From NCBI GenBank assembly GCA_036365515.1, contig CM070877.1:113724011-113788010 (forward strand): DNA of 64,000 nt, read 5' to 3'. How positions within the stretch are numbered: the stretch's first letter is position 1; the number at the start of each line of letters is the position of its first letter. Positions 12,359 through 22,605 of this stretch are shown in pieces. Made by a program: the position numbers and the translations under genes. The DNA is from Torymus aiolomorphi. Its lineage: Eukaryota > Arthropoda > Insecta > Hymenoptera > Torymidae. The notes beneath the pieces are model-generated. The model saw only the letters and a list, made by a program, of their open reading frames with translations, was not told the DNA's origin and did not search any database.

Positions 12359-13365
12359 CGCTACAATATCAATACATAACACTAAAATCGTTTATGTTTA
12401 GCTTCCCCCCTTCGGACTTGGGTTGTGATTTAGAATTTGGATTTGGTAGTTTTGAGGTAAAAATTTCGTTAATTTGCGTGTAGAATAAAAATGTTCGACC
12501 GAGCGGTGATTGTCAGACCGCTCGGCCGTTGTCGGATTGTTGCAAGAGAAGTAAACAGAGAGCAAGCGCGCGGCGCGCCGGGCCGCTCCAGCATACACAC
12601 GTTCTTCTTCTTCTATTTTTTCTGGCTTGGGGCTAGTGCCCGTGGCGCCATCACCTGGTGTGTCATACACACGTTTAGGGGCCTTTCTACATATGTGTGT
12701 TCTGTGTGTTCTGTGTGTTCCCGACAAAGACAGATAGATCTGTTCCGTTTATGTGAGACAGAGACAGACATAGAGAGAAGTTGTCTAGAACAGACAGAAC
12801 ACACATATGTAGAAAGGGTCCAGTGCACGTGCACCGAGCCGCTGAGCCATCTTCTCCCGCTTCCCCCGCTCCGCACCGTACACACATTTCAACAGCCAAT
12901 CAGGTGGCGTGTGTACAGTATCATGTCGCGGCCGCGAGAGGCAGCAGTGCGCCGCGCGCAGAAGTCTGCCTCACTTTTTTCCGGGGCGCTGGCAATCTCT
13001 CTATTCATTTCTGTTAATGCAAATCCTTTTTCTCTTCTTTATATCTGTTTTCATTGATAAGCTTGAGTTTACTTTCTGTGCTTCTTACGAATGTAGTCTT
13101 CTGAAATGAAAAAGGAAATACACGCAAAGTATATATTTAAAAATTACTGTGAATTTAGAATTTCATTTTGCAAAATAATTTTATTGTTTTCATATGAAAT
13201 ACTCAAAATAATTCTAATAATTAGTAATACTTATCTGACTTTCTCTCTGTCGTTGCTTATACATATTTCTGTATACATTGTTGAACCCAGTATCCTCCGT
13301 ACGTTTCAAACCAATTACATTAGCAGGTTACAATTAATTTTGGTATTTCCCCGTATGGAAATAAC
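12359..13365. other. non-coding region with GC-rich centre
   Basis: No gene is supported. At 12500-13000 the DNA turns GC-rich, with a small CCGAGCGGT...ACCGCTCGG hairpin at 12499-12525. From 13010 it is AT-rich. Several overlapping open frames on both strands come from the GC-rich stretch and match no family I recognise. Confidence 0.4.
12677..12822. repeat. imperfect palindrome, probable MITE
   Basis: CCTTTCTACATATGTGTGTT (about 12681) pairs with AACACACATATGTAGAAAGG (about 12798-12817). GTGTTCTGTGTGTTC repeats lie next to the left arm and a GACAGA-rich loop between them. G/C-rich tips resemble the other local MITEs. Confidence 0.65.
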
Positions 13366-13912
13366 AAATGTAAGAAAACGTAAGAAATCGTGAGAAACCG
13401 TAATAAACCGTATAAAACCGTATAAAATCATTGGTTTTCGGACATTTTTTTTACGGTTTTATACACTTTATTACATTTTCTTACATTTTTATACATTTTC
13501 TTACAAATATGACTAATTTTGTCAAATTAGTCTGGAAAAACAAATTGTAAAAAAATGGAAGGAAATGTAAAAAAATGTAAGAAAATATATGAAAACGTAA
13601 GAAAATGTATAAAAATGTAAAATATTACATATTCTTACATTTATATACACTTTTATAAACTTTTAAGCAGTTTTGTATATTTTTATACGTTTTTTTACAT
13701 TTCATTAAAATTGGTACATATATAAGAAAATTTTCTGGAAAAAATTTTAATTTTTTTAAATGTATAAAAATGTGTAAAAATGTATAAAAGTGTATAGAAC
13801 CGTATAAATCGTTTCCCATAAAATGTCCGAAAACCAATGGTTTTATACGGTTTTATACAGTTTCTTACAGTTTTGTACAATTTCTTACAGTTTTCTACAT
13901 TTTCGTACATTT
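13366..13912. mobile_element. foldback element with ~10-bp repeats in the arms
   Basis: The left arm repeats CGTAAGAAA / CGTATAAAAC motifs, ending with CATTGGTTTTCGGACAT. The right arm is the mirror: ATGTCCGAAAACCAATG then GGTTTTATACGGTTTTATAC and TTTCTTACAG repeats. The interior repeats TACATTTTTATACATTTTCT-like runs in both orientations. Arms made of short direct repeats are the organisation of Drosophila FB-type foldback elements. No coding sequence. Confidence 0.75.
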
Positions 13913-14355
13913 CTTTTTTTCATTCGGGTCAATCTGAAAATACAAAATATCACACATTCAAATGCTATTCTTTTCAAATAAATATTTAACAGTTTTTGTA
14001 TTATACGACTTATAAATCATGACTCATACTATTTTCAAAACATAAATGCTCGAGTTCTTTTTTCAATAAAAATAAATGTAAATTATTCTATTGTATTATT
14101 TTAAAAAGTAATTTTCTTATTATATTATATATTAAATAAATTATTTATTTTTATATAATATACATAATCTTATAATGCACACAAAACCTTATACATATAA
14201 CGTAATTATAAGGTTATTTTGCTTATTCCACTTTATTATTTAGTCATATATTATTAGATATACTTTATTTTAAATATACAGTCTCCGGTTCATTTAAAAA
14301 ACCGCGCGCGACGCGGTTCTCATGTACTCACTGATGAGCACAGGCTTGTGACCCT
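13913..14355. other. AT-rich spacer, no gene
   Basis: Nothing recognisable except a small CCGCGCGCGACGCGG palindrome at about 14301. Confidence 0.4.
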
Positions 14356-17300
14356 GGGGCCTGATTCTGATGAGCGTGTCGGCGTGACACACACCAAATA
14401 ACGACACAGAGCTGTCTCGGCGGAAATCAGGCTTATGCGCATGCGCAAGCCCGATGTTTTTGGTTTTTTTAGTAGGTTTTAGAGGCGCGAGTCGAGGAAG
14501 ACCATGCATAGACCATGGTCTATGATATTGTCTCGTCTCGACTTACCATTTTTACATCGACTCGAGTATTTGAAACGCAAGTTTATGTCGACTTTTAACT
14601 CTTTTAAGTCGTCACATAGACAAGTTTTGCCGAGACAACGTTTTGCCGAGACAAAATTATGAAACATGGGAACACGTATTGATGAACTTTAACAAAATTA
14701 GAGGAATGGCGCAACGATTTGAATAGCGTCATTTTTATAATAATTATATGGTTGGAATTTTTTTTCAGCATTTTTAATAAAATTACCAAAAGAATTTGTA
14801 GTTTTAATAATTTTTTTTTTCATTATCATTATACTAGCTTAATTCATGCGCGCTGCGCGCGCTCTATGTACTTTCTTTATTAAACAGGCTAAGAATAATT
14901 TATTTCTTATAATCCAGAAATCTTTTTCTTTTAATTTTAATGCATCTTTAATAATTGATATAATAGATTTACTCTTCACGAATAATACATTTTAAGGCTA
15001 GAAACTATAAGCTTATTCGAAAATTTTTTTAATGAAGTATTGAATAAAGAATCTGAACATAATATTGATAATTTATTCTACTAGTTAAATCCATTCGCGC
15101 TCCATGTACTTTTTTTTGTTAAACATGCTAAGAATAATTTATTCGTTATATATAATATATTGACATAATTTATTTTAAAGAATCTCTTTCACTTTTCATT
15201 TCAATTCTCGAACCCTTCTTTATTGCTAAAATTAAACACCCCAATCAAAAACTAATCATATTGTTCTTTATTTCTGGCCATCACTTCAACAAACAATTAT
15301 TACGTGTTATTTATTTTTTTATGCTAAAAGAAACATTAATTTAATTATTATTTATTTAATACTTTTCACTTTAATCATTTTAATTACAATAAATAAAATT
15401 AAAGCGACAACCAACATTAATTTGATTATTATTTAATTAATATTTTTCATTTTAATCATTTTCATTCCAACTTGAAACTACAGCTATGATGTAAGAAGGT
15501 TTCCTGGAAAAGTGATCATTTGTAAATGTCTCCGCATTTGTTTTTTCTCAAACAACTGCTTAATATTTTAATTCATTTTTTAACGGTGTTCATAAATTTA
15601 CGTAGTTTTTTTTTTTTTTTTTACAAGTGAAGACTGTATGTAAGTGTATGTTAATAATTATTGTCTCTTAGAGATGAAATTAAAGGAATATGTACATTAG
15701 GCAAGGAGATTTCAAATTAACAAAAATTTGCAAATAATCATTTATTTATGCATCTAACAAATAAATAAATACACTCTATTATTTTACATCTTTCTGTTAC
15801 TTTTAAATTAGTGAAAAGTACAAGTTTGTGAGAATGGTACACATTAGATGCTTAACAATTGAAGATATATTGCATTAACTTTAATCGCCGTATATTTTTA
15901 TTTATTTTTCGGTGGTGTAATTGCACACTAATTGAATGTACTGAACTTGCAACTGGCTTTTTCACTTTGATTTCTTCTTCTAACGCCAACAAAATGTCCA
16001 GTCAATATCTTAATTATCTTATAACGTATATTGGTATATGGATTACAAAAAACATTATTAAACTAAATAATAGTATGCGTTGATAAATGAGCATAAATCA
16101 TCATAAACACTGTTGCAATATGACACCCACGTTTAAGGTTGCATTGGCCGCAAGATCCCTGCCAAAAGTTAGTTTTTCACGTTAAAACTGCGATAAATAA
16201 TTATGTAAAGCAATTGATCAATTTTTAGTTCTCGCGATCAGTGTATTATTGCAATTGGAATATTATAAGCTTTAAAAATAAAAAATCAAAGCAAAATTGT
16301 AAAATCGTCAAAATTTGTCAAAATGCACTAATTTCAGCGTAATAACGATTTTTAAAAAGTATAGTGCCAAGTTCACAATTTTGCTTTAATTTTTTATTTT
16401 TAAAGCTTATAGTATTCCAATTGCAATAATACATTGATCGCGAGAACTAAAAATTGATCAATTGCTTTACATAATTATTTATCGTAGTTTTAACGTGAAA
16501 AACTAACTTTTGGCAGGGACATTACGGCCAATGCAACCTTAAACTTGGGTGTCATATTGTAACAGTGTTTATGATGATTTATGCTCATTTAGCAACGCAT
16601 ACTATTATTTAGCTTCACAATGTTTTTTGTAATCCATATACCGATATACGTTATAAGATAATTAAGATATTGACTGCACATTTTGTTGGCGTTACAAGAA
16701 GTCAAAGTGAAAAAGCCAGTTGCAAGCTCAGTACACTCAATTAGTGTGCAAATTCCACCACCGAAAAAGAAATAAGAAAAATATACGGCATTAAAGTTAA
16801 TGCAATATATCTTCAATTGTTTAGCATCTATTGTGTACCATTCTCAGGAACTTGTACTTTTCACTAATTTAAAAGTAACACAAAAATGTTAAATAACAGA
16901 ATGTATTTATTTATTTTTTAGATGCATAAATAAAGAATTACTTGCTAATTTTTGTTAATTTGAAATTCCCTTGCATAATTTACATATTCCTTTTATTTAA
17001 TTTCTAAGAGACAATTATTAACATACCCTTATATAGTATTCACTTGTGTTAAAAATAAAAAACCCAACTACGTAAATTTATGAACACCGTTAAAAAGTGT
17101 TTTTCAAGACTTTTTTAAAAATCAAAAAAGATCATCATTCGTTTTCATCTTTCATAATAATTTTTCATCTTTTTTAAAGCTAAAAATGTCTATAACTTGA
17201 GTTTTTTGGACCGTAGGGTTTAATATTGCAGTCTTCTCCTAGTTAGTATACTTTAATAAGCAATCAATTCTTACTTTCTCATTTACACCATTGTCTCTTG

Positions 17301-17660
17301 ACTCCAAAAAGCATTTTGGACCATTCGTTACAATTTATTTTTTATTTCAAGATAGTATATTGTAACAGTATTTAGGATTATAATTTATTTTAATAATCAA
17401 TTTATTCTTATTTTTCCATTCTTACATCAATTACATTTTTACATCAATTTTGTAAACACCACCATACATTCATGTATTAATTTGTAAGCGTTCTTACGCG
17501 AAACGCGTTTGAATTCCGCAAGAAGAAAATCCAAAGTGAAAACATTAGTCCGCGCGCAATGGCGCATGCGTTGACAAACCGACACAGCCCAACAGCTGAC
17601 TCGTACCGTGTGTCGGAATTGCTCTGTCTCGCGCCGACACGCTTACCAGAATCAAACCCC
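14356..17660. mobile_element. large MITE-like element (family A), interrupted
   Basis: The left end GGGGCCTGATTCTGATGAGC (14356) is mirrored by CGCTTACCAGAATCAAACCCC (to 17660), with GTGTCGGCG next inward on both sides. Internal parts at 14425-14500 (GCGCATGCGCAAGCCC, GATGTTTTTGG, TTTAGTAGGTTTTAG) recur in the related element at 21151-21705. The interior holds a separate 1.5-kb TTAA palindrome. No transposase is seen. Confidence 0.65.
15584..17089. mobile_element. 1.5-kb near-perfect palindrome with TTAA ends
   Basis: Each arm is about 740 bp, and the arms are near mirror images meeting at about 16337. The outer ends are CGGTGTTCATAAATTTACGT and its complement, flanked by TTAA at 15580-15583 and 17090-17093. 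TTAA is the piggyBac-type target. Each arm has a similar 74-75 codon open frame (15859-16083 + and 16589-16816 -, starting MKIYCINFN), which is expected from arm duplication and shows no known domain. Confidence 0.85.
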
Positions 17661-18009
17661 TAAAAATGTGTCGTGCGACACAGCGACTTATCCGACACAG
17701 CGAATCGTGTGACACAGCATATACGCACGCACTCACTTCTCTCATTGGTCGTCGGAGAGGGGTGGGGCCCGCTTCAATCAATGAGAGAAGCGAGCGCGTG
17801 CGTACGCTGTGTCGGATAAGTCGCTGTGTCGCGCGACTTACAGCTATGGCGATGTGTCTCTAAGGTTTTTTTATGTTGGATTATAAAAACAAGGGTTTAA
17901 ACATCGACATAGCTGTAAGTCGCGCGACAGAGCGACTTATCCGACACAGCGACTCGTGCGACACAGCATACGCACGCGCTCGCTTCTCTCACTGGTTGAA
18001 GCGGGCCCC
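17661..18009. mobile_element. family B palindromic MITE, left part (copy 1)
   Basis: It consists of GTGTCG-rich palindromic sequence: AAAAATGTGTCGTGCGACAC, CGACTTATCCGACACAGCG, then a CCAAT/GGGGCGGG-like core and CAGCTATGGCGATGTGTCTC mirrored by AAACATCGACATAGCTG. The first 16 nt of the family end are missing. It stops at GCGGGCCCC, where copy 2 begins; its missing right part seems to resume at 21706. Confidence 0.7.
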
Positions 18010-18010
18010 G

Positions 18011-18490
18011 GGGGCCTGATTCCGTACTAAAAATGTGTCATGCGACACAGCGACTTATCCGATACAGCGACACAGCGACACAGCATACGCTCGGTTCTCA
18101 TTGATCGTCGGAGAGGGGCGGGCCCGCTTCAACCAATGAAAGAAGCGAGCGCGTGCGTATGCTGTATCGCTGTGTCACTGTGTCGGATAAGTCGCTGTGT
18201 CGCGCGACTTACAGCTATGTCGATGTGTCTCTAAGTTTTTTTTTATGTTGGATCATAAACACAAGGGTTTAAACATCGACATAGCTGTAAGTCGCGCGAC
18301 AGAGCGACTTATCCGACACAGTGACTCGTGCGACATAGCACACGCACGCGCTCGCTTCTCTCATTGGTTGAAGCGGGCCCCGTCCCTCTCCGACGACCAA
18401 TGAGAAGCGAGCGTATGCTGTGTCGCTGTGTCGCTGTGTCGGATAAGTCGCTGTGTCGCACGACACATTTTTAGTACGGAATCAGGCCCC
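18011..18490. mobile_element. family B palindromic MITE, complete copy 2
   Basis: GGGGCCTGATTCCGTACTAA (18011) mirrors TTAGTACGGAATCAGGCCCC (18490). The subterminal repeats are GTGTCG(C/T)GCGACACAGCGAC. Inside are two ATTGG/CCAAT segments around GGGCGGGCCCGC. The end abuts the next element directly. Confidence 0.88.
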
Positions 18491-18958
18491 GGGGTCCGTA
18501 TCCTCTAAGCTTTGGTGACTTTTGTCGTTTATATGTACGGCAGCGACAAGCTTGTCGTATCGTTTGTGTCTCGCTCTTGTGAGCTACAAAGTTTGTGGTT
18601 GTCGCCGTTGTCGATTTGTCTGTCGAGTGTCGATGCACCATCACGAACTCTGACGGTCATGGAACATGTGCGCGAACCGTATGGCAATACTCGCATTTGT
18701 TGAGCAGAATTTGATAACTGAAAATCAATTATTGATAAACATGATTCCTGAATTAAATAAAAAAGGAAATGTTGAAACTTCTGTATTCCATGACCGTCAG
18801 AGTTCGTGACGGTGCATCGACACTCGACAGACAAATCAACAACGGCGACAACCACAAACTTTGTAGCTCACAAGAGCGAGACACAAACGACACGATAAGC
18901 TTGTCGCTGTCGTACATATAAACGACAAAAGTCACCACAGCTTAGAGGATACGGACCC
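18491..18958. mobile_element. family C palindromic MITE, copy 1
   Basis: GGGTCCGTATCCTCTAAGCT at 18492 mirrors GGATACGGACCC at 18958. Long arms of about 200 bp contain GACAAGCTTGTCG, TGAGCTACAAAGTTTGTGG and CACGAACTCTGACGGTCATG. The loop (18665-18785) is unique AT-rich sequence. A second copy lies at 21808-22215. Confidence 0.88.
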
Positions 18959-19104
18959 GGGGGGGTTATTCCATTAGCGTGCCGAACGAGACAAAATTCA
19001 GTGACACAGCTTAGTAAATGACACAGACAATACTGATAAATGTGGTGGTGCGCATGCGCAGATGGTTGTGCGCATGTTTTTAATTCAGGTGATATGCGAA
19101 TACG

Positions 19105-19475
19105 GACAGAGATCTCTACCGTACCGATCACAACGTTTTTAATTAAATATTAATTGTTATAAGCTTTTTCTTGAATTCTATGAGTCGACGTACTTATTAT
19201 CTAATTCCCGATTAACTTCCAGATAAATCTAATGGAAAATAAAGACGAAATTTGAAAAACCGCAAGATTTCGTATTTAGGGGTTATTATGATATTTTGTG
19301 ACGTTGCGATTTTTTAAATTTCGTCTTTATTTTCCATTAGATATCTAAAATTGGACCGGGAATTAAATAATAAGTTTGCCTTTGTGTATCGACTCTCAGA
19401 ATTCAAGAAAAAGCTTGTAACAATTAATATTTAATTACAAACATTGTGGTCGGTACGGCAGCGAACTCTGTCAGT
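19105..19475. repeat. internal palindrome of family D
   Basis: GACAGAGATCTCTACCGTACC and its diverged mirror frame arms containing TTTTTAATTAAATATTAATTG, AGCTTTTTCTTGAATTCT and TAATGGAAAATAAAGACG. The loop is about 60 nt. It may be a nested element or the true core of family D. Confidence 0.7.
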
Positions 19476-19954
19476 ATAAGGCATCCCATACGATGGAGAT
19501 GAAATAATTAATATAATTTATTAATATGTTATTAATTACGTATTTTACATCTTATTAATTAATTTACATTATAATTTTCTAAAAATATTTAAATCTAAAT
19601 TTTATTTAATTGGCGACCAAAATCAATAAGTCTCAAATAAACAAATACAAGAGGCAAATTGATTAGAACAACATTATTCTGATATTTATGCTTTTTATAT
19701 TTACTCGATAAGGATATGTATAGATAAAATAAAATAAATAAATAGTGTTTAGCAAATCCTCATATTTATTTGCTTTTATTTTTTTTTTTAATTATACAAA
19801 ACTTATACAAAACTTTATATCTAAAACATAACTTCTTACTGAGAAATTCGTTTCTAAATTGAAAATCTTTTTTAACAACAACTTTTTCTATAAAACCAAA
19901 ATTTTTTTTTTATCATAATATGATTCTGTTTTATAAAACTTAAAACAACACGTT

Positions 19955-20085
19955 AAAATAATTATATAAAGCATTTGATCAATTTTTAATTCTCGCGATC
20001 AATGTATTAATGCAATTGGAATATTATAAGCTTTAAAAATAAAAAATCAAAGTAAAATTGTAAATTCGGCGCTATTTTTTTTAAA
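19955..20085. repeat. fragment of the TTAA palindrome arm
   Basis: GATCAATTTTTAATTCTCGC, CAATTGGAATATTATAAGC and TTTAAAAATAAAAAATCAAAG match the arms at about 16215-16300 and 16370-16460. It is a third, partial copy of that element's inner arm. Confidence 0.7.
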
Positions 20086-20750
20086 TTGTCAAAATTTTAA
20101 GTAGTATAAATTTATAGCAGTTATAAATTTATAGAATTTATACTAAAATAAGAATAAAAGTTTATTATTCATTATAATATTTGTGTATCTTTCTTTTAAA
20201 AAATATTTAATTTTAATTATATTAGAAACTAAAAGTTATTTGAAAAGTTGCATTAATTAGAAATAATCTTAATCTAATTTAACTATTTTTTTTTGTCTAA
20301 TTCAAAATTTTTTGTTAACTAAAGTATTAATTAAAGATAACATCGTAGATTTTCACATTTTTACAAGATCAATTATTTATTTAATAATAACAATTGTAAT
20401 AATAAATATAATATGTGTTAAATACACAAATCTACGTTGGTATCTTGTGTAACCTTCACATTTAGTTCATGTGTCTATCGATACAATCTATTGATTTAAC
20501 AACATATACTTTGTAAGACGTGGTGGCTACGATGTGATTTAGAATCCCACATAGGGCATAAGTGAAATAAGAGAATGTATGCTTTTTTCATCTTCAAATC
20601 TTATCTCACTTGTCCAATTCATTGCAAACTTGCCCTAAAACCTACTAATAAAGGCAAAAACATTGGCTTGCCCATGCGTATTGGCATCAATTTGATCGTC
20701 TCATATTGTCTTTTATATCTCACTCGACACGCTAATGGAATAACCCCCCG

Positions 20751-21150
20751 GGGGCCTGATTCCGTACTAAAAATGTGTCGTGCGACACAGCGACACAGCG
20801 ACTTATCCGACACAGCAGGCGGGGCCCGCTTCAACCAATCAGAGAACGAGCGCATCCGTATGCTGTATCGCACGAGTCGCTGTGTCGCGCGACTTACAGC
20901 TATGTCGATGTGTCTCTAAGTTTTTTTTTACGTTGGATCATAAACACAAGGGTTTAAACATCGACATAGCTGTAAGTCGTGCGACACAGCGACTTATCCG
21001 ACACAGTAACCCGTGCGACACAGCACACGCACGCGCTCGCTTCTCTCATTGGTTGAACTGGGCCTCGCCCCTCTCCGACGACCAATGAGAAGCGAGCGTA
21101 TGCTGTGTCGCTGTGTCGCACGACACATTTTTAGTACGGAATCAGGCCTC
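20751..21150. mobile_element. family B palindromic MITE, copy 3
   Basis: GGGGCCTGATTCCGTACTAA (20751) mirrors TTAGTACGGAATCAGGCC(TC) (21150). It is shorter than copy 2 but has the same order: GTGTCG repeats, ATTGG/CCAAT core, CAGCTATGTCGATGTGTCTC and its mirror. Confidence 0.85.
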
Positions 21151-21705
21151 GGGGCTAGATTCACTAAGCGAGTCGGCACGACACGCACAAAATAACGACA
21201 CTTGCTGTACTGTGTCGGCTGAAATTGCACGACACGCATGCGCAAAACCAATGTTTTTGGGTTTTTTAATAGGTTTTGGAAGCTCGAGTCGAGCGAGACA
21301 CAGTTGATTGTAATGTCTCGCCTCGACTTACATCGACATACGTACTATAATTGTGTGTCTATCAATTTTAAGTCGGGTCGTAGACACAATCATTGTGTCG
21401 AACGACTTGACATTGTGTCGAACGACGAATGCGACCCGAAGATTAAACTTATCTAAAGTACAGTTGTAGTTTTGGCTTTACTTTCCTTTCAAGGTAATAA
21501 TAAGGCTCTTGCTAAACGACCGTAAGATTTCATGAGAGCGCATATAAAACCTAACCTTCAATTTTACCTAAAAACCTGAAAACATTGGTCCGCGTATGCG
21601 TTAATCTCTATATGTATTTACCGACACAGCGAAACAGCCGACACACACTTTATGTCGGTATTGCTCTGTCGTCGCGTGCCGATTCGCTTAGTGAATCTAG
21701 GCCCC
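21151..21705. mobile_element. family A-related palindromic MITE
   Basis: GGGGCTAGATTCACTAAGCG mirrors CGCTTAGTGAATCTAGGCCCC. Inner parts share GCATGCGCAAAACC, AATGTTTTTGGG and TAATAGGTTTTGG with the element starting at 14356. Two GTGTCGAACGAC units lie near 21398-21425. Confidence 0.8.
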
Positions 21706-21805
21706 GCCCCTCTTCGACGACCAATGAGAGAAGCGAGCGCGTGCGTATGCTGTTTCGCACGAGTCGCTGTGTCGGATAAGTCGCTGTGTCGCGCGACTTA
21801 AGCCA
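21706..21805. mobile_element. family B fragment, likely right part of copy 1
   Basis: It starts CCCCTCTTCGACGACCAATG and ends GTCGCGCGACTTA. In intact family B copies this segment directly follows GGGCCCC, which is where copy 1 breaks off at 18009. Confidence 0.6.
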
Positions 21806-21807
21806 GT

Positions 21808-22215
21808 GTCCGTATCCTCTAAGCTGTGGTGACTTTTGTCGTTTATATGTACGGCAGCGACAAGCTTGTTGTGTCGTTTGTGTCTCGCTCTTGTGAGCTA
21901 CAAAGTTTGTGGTTGTTACCGTTGTCGATTTGTCTGTCGAGTGTCGATGCACCATCACGAACTCTGACGGTCATGGAACATGTGCGCCAACCGTATGGCA
22001 ATACTTGCATTTGTTGAGCAGAATTTGATAACTGAAAATCAATTCCATGACCGTCAGAGTTCGTGATGGTGCATCGACACTCGACAGACAAATCGACAAC
22101 GGCGACAACCACAAACTTTGTAGCTCACAAGAGCGAGACACAAACGACACGACAAGCTTGTCGCTGCCGTACATATAAACGACAAAAGTCATCACAGCTT
22201 AGAGGATACGAACCC
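21808..22215. mobile_element. family C palindromic MITE, copy 2
   Basis: GTCCGTATCCTCTAAGCTGT mirrors CTTAGAGGATACGAACCC. It is nearly identical to the copy at 18491-18958 but has a loop about 60 bp shorter. Confidence 0.88.
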
Positions 22216-22217
22216 AG

Positions 22218-22463
22218 GGCCACATAGATGAATACGCTTGCGCATGAATGCGTACGGCGCAGCGGAATCACTAGACGGCCTAAGCGAAACTCACTAGTGT
22301 CAACTGTACAGAAAAGTCAGTATGACTTCGTGAACCCTCTCAACAATAGAAGTTCCTCACGAAACCATAGTGACTTTCCTGCAAAGTTGGCATTACAAAG
22401 TTTTCCTAGTGGCTTCACTACGCTATGCGGGTTCGTACGCAAGCGTAATCATCTCTGTGACCC
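22218..22463. mobile_element. family F palindromic MITE
   Basis: GGGCCACATAGATGAATACGC mirrors GCGTAATCATCTCTGTGACCC (ends diverged by several bases). The arms continue with AGTCA(G/C)TATG(A/G)(C/T)TTCGTGA in both directions to the centre at about 22345. Confidence 0.7.
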
Positions 22464-22467
22464 TGGC

Positions 22468-22605
22468 CTCACAGCTATGTCGATGTGTTTCTAAGTTTTT
22501 TTATGTTGGGTCATAGACACAAAGGTTTAAACATCGACATAGCTGTGAGTCGTGCGACACAGCGACTTATCCGACACAGCGACTCGTGCGACACAGCATA
22601 CGTAC
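22468..22605. mobile_element. family B fragment, copy 4
   Basis: CACAGCTATGTCGATGTG...AAACATCGACATAGCTGTG and CGACTTATCCGACACAGCGA match the right half of family B; both ends are missing. Confidence 0.75.

Larger units (their letters stand above)
18960..20749. mobile_element. family D element with GGGGGTTATTCC ends
   Basis: GGGGGTTATTCCATTAGCGTG at the left is mirrored by CACGCTAATGGAATAACCCCC at the right. The inner right part (20640-20700) carries AATGTTTTTGCC and TAGTAGGTTTTAG-like sequence, as in family A. The interior includes a separate palindrome (19105-19475) and AT-rich DNA without genes. Confidence 0.7.

Noticed and set aside
12398..13057. Overlapping GC-rich frames on both strands as a host gene
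   Set aside because: No recognisable domain; a palindromic repeat runs through all of them.
14330..14400. Two CTGATGA motifs suggesting hammerhead ribozymes
   Set aside because: Neither is followed by a stem and the required GAAA; the first leads to ACCC and the second to ACACC.
15859..16816. Similar 74-75 codon peptides in both arms of a palindrome, as a possible gene pair
   Set aside because: Arm duplication alone gives the same frame twice; no domain or start context supports coding.
17545..18466. Several short frames rich in CRAT/SDTAT motifs
   Set aside because: They come from GTGTCG-type palindromic MITE sequence read in many frames.
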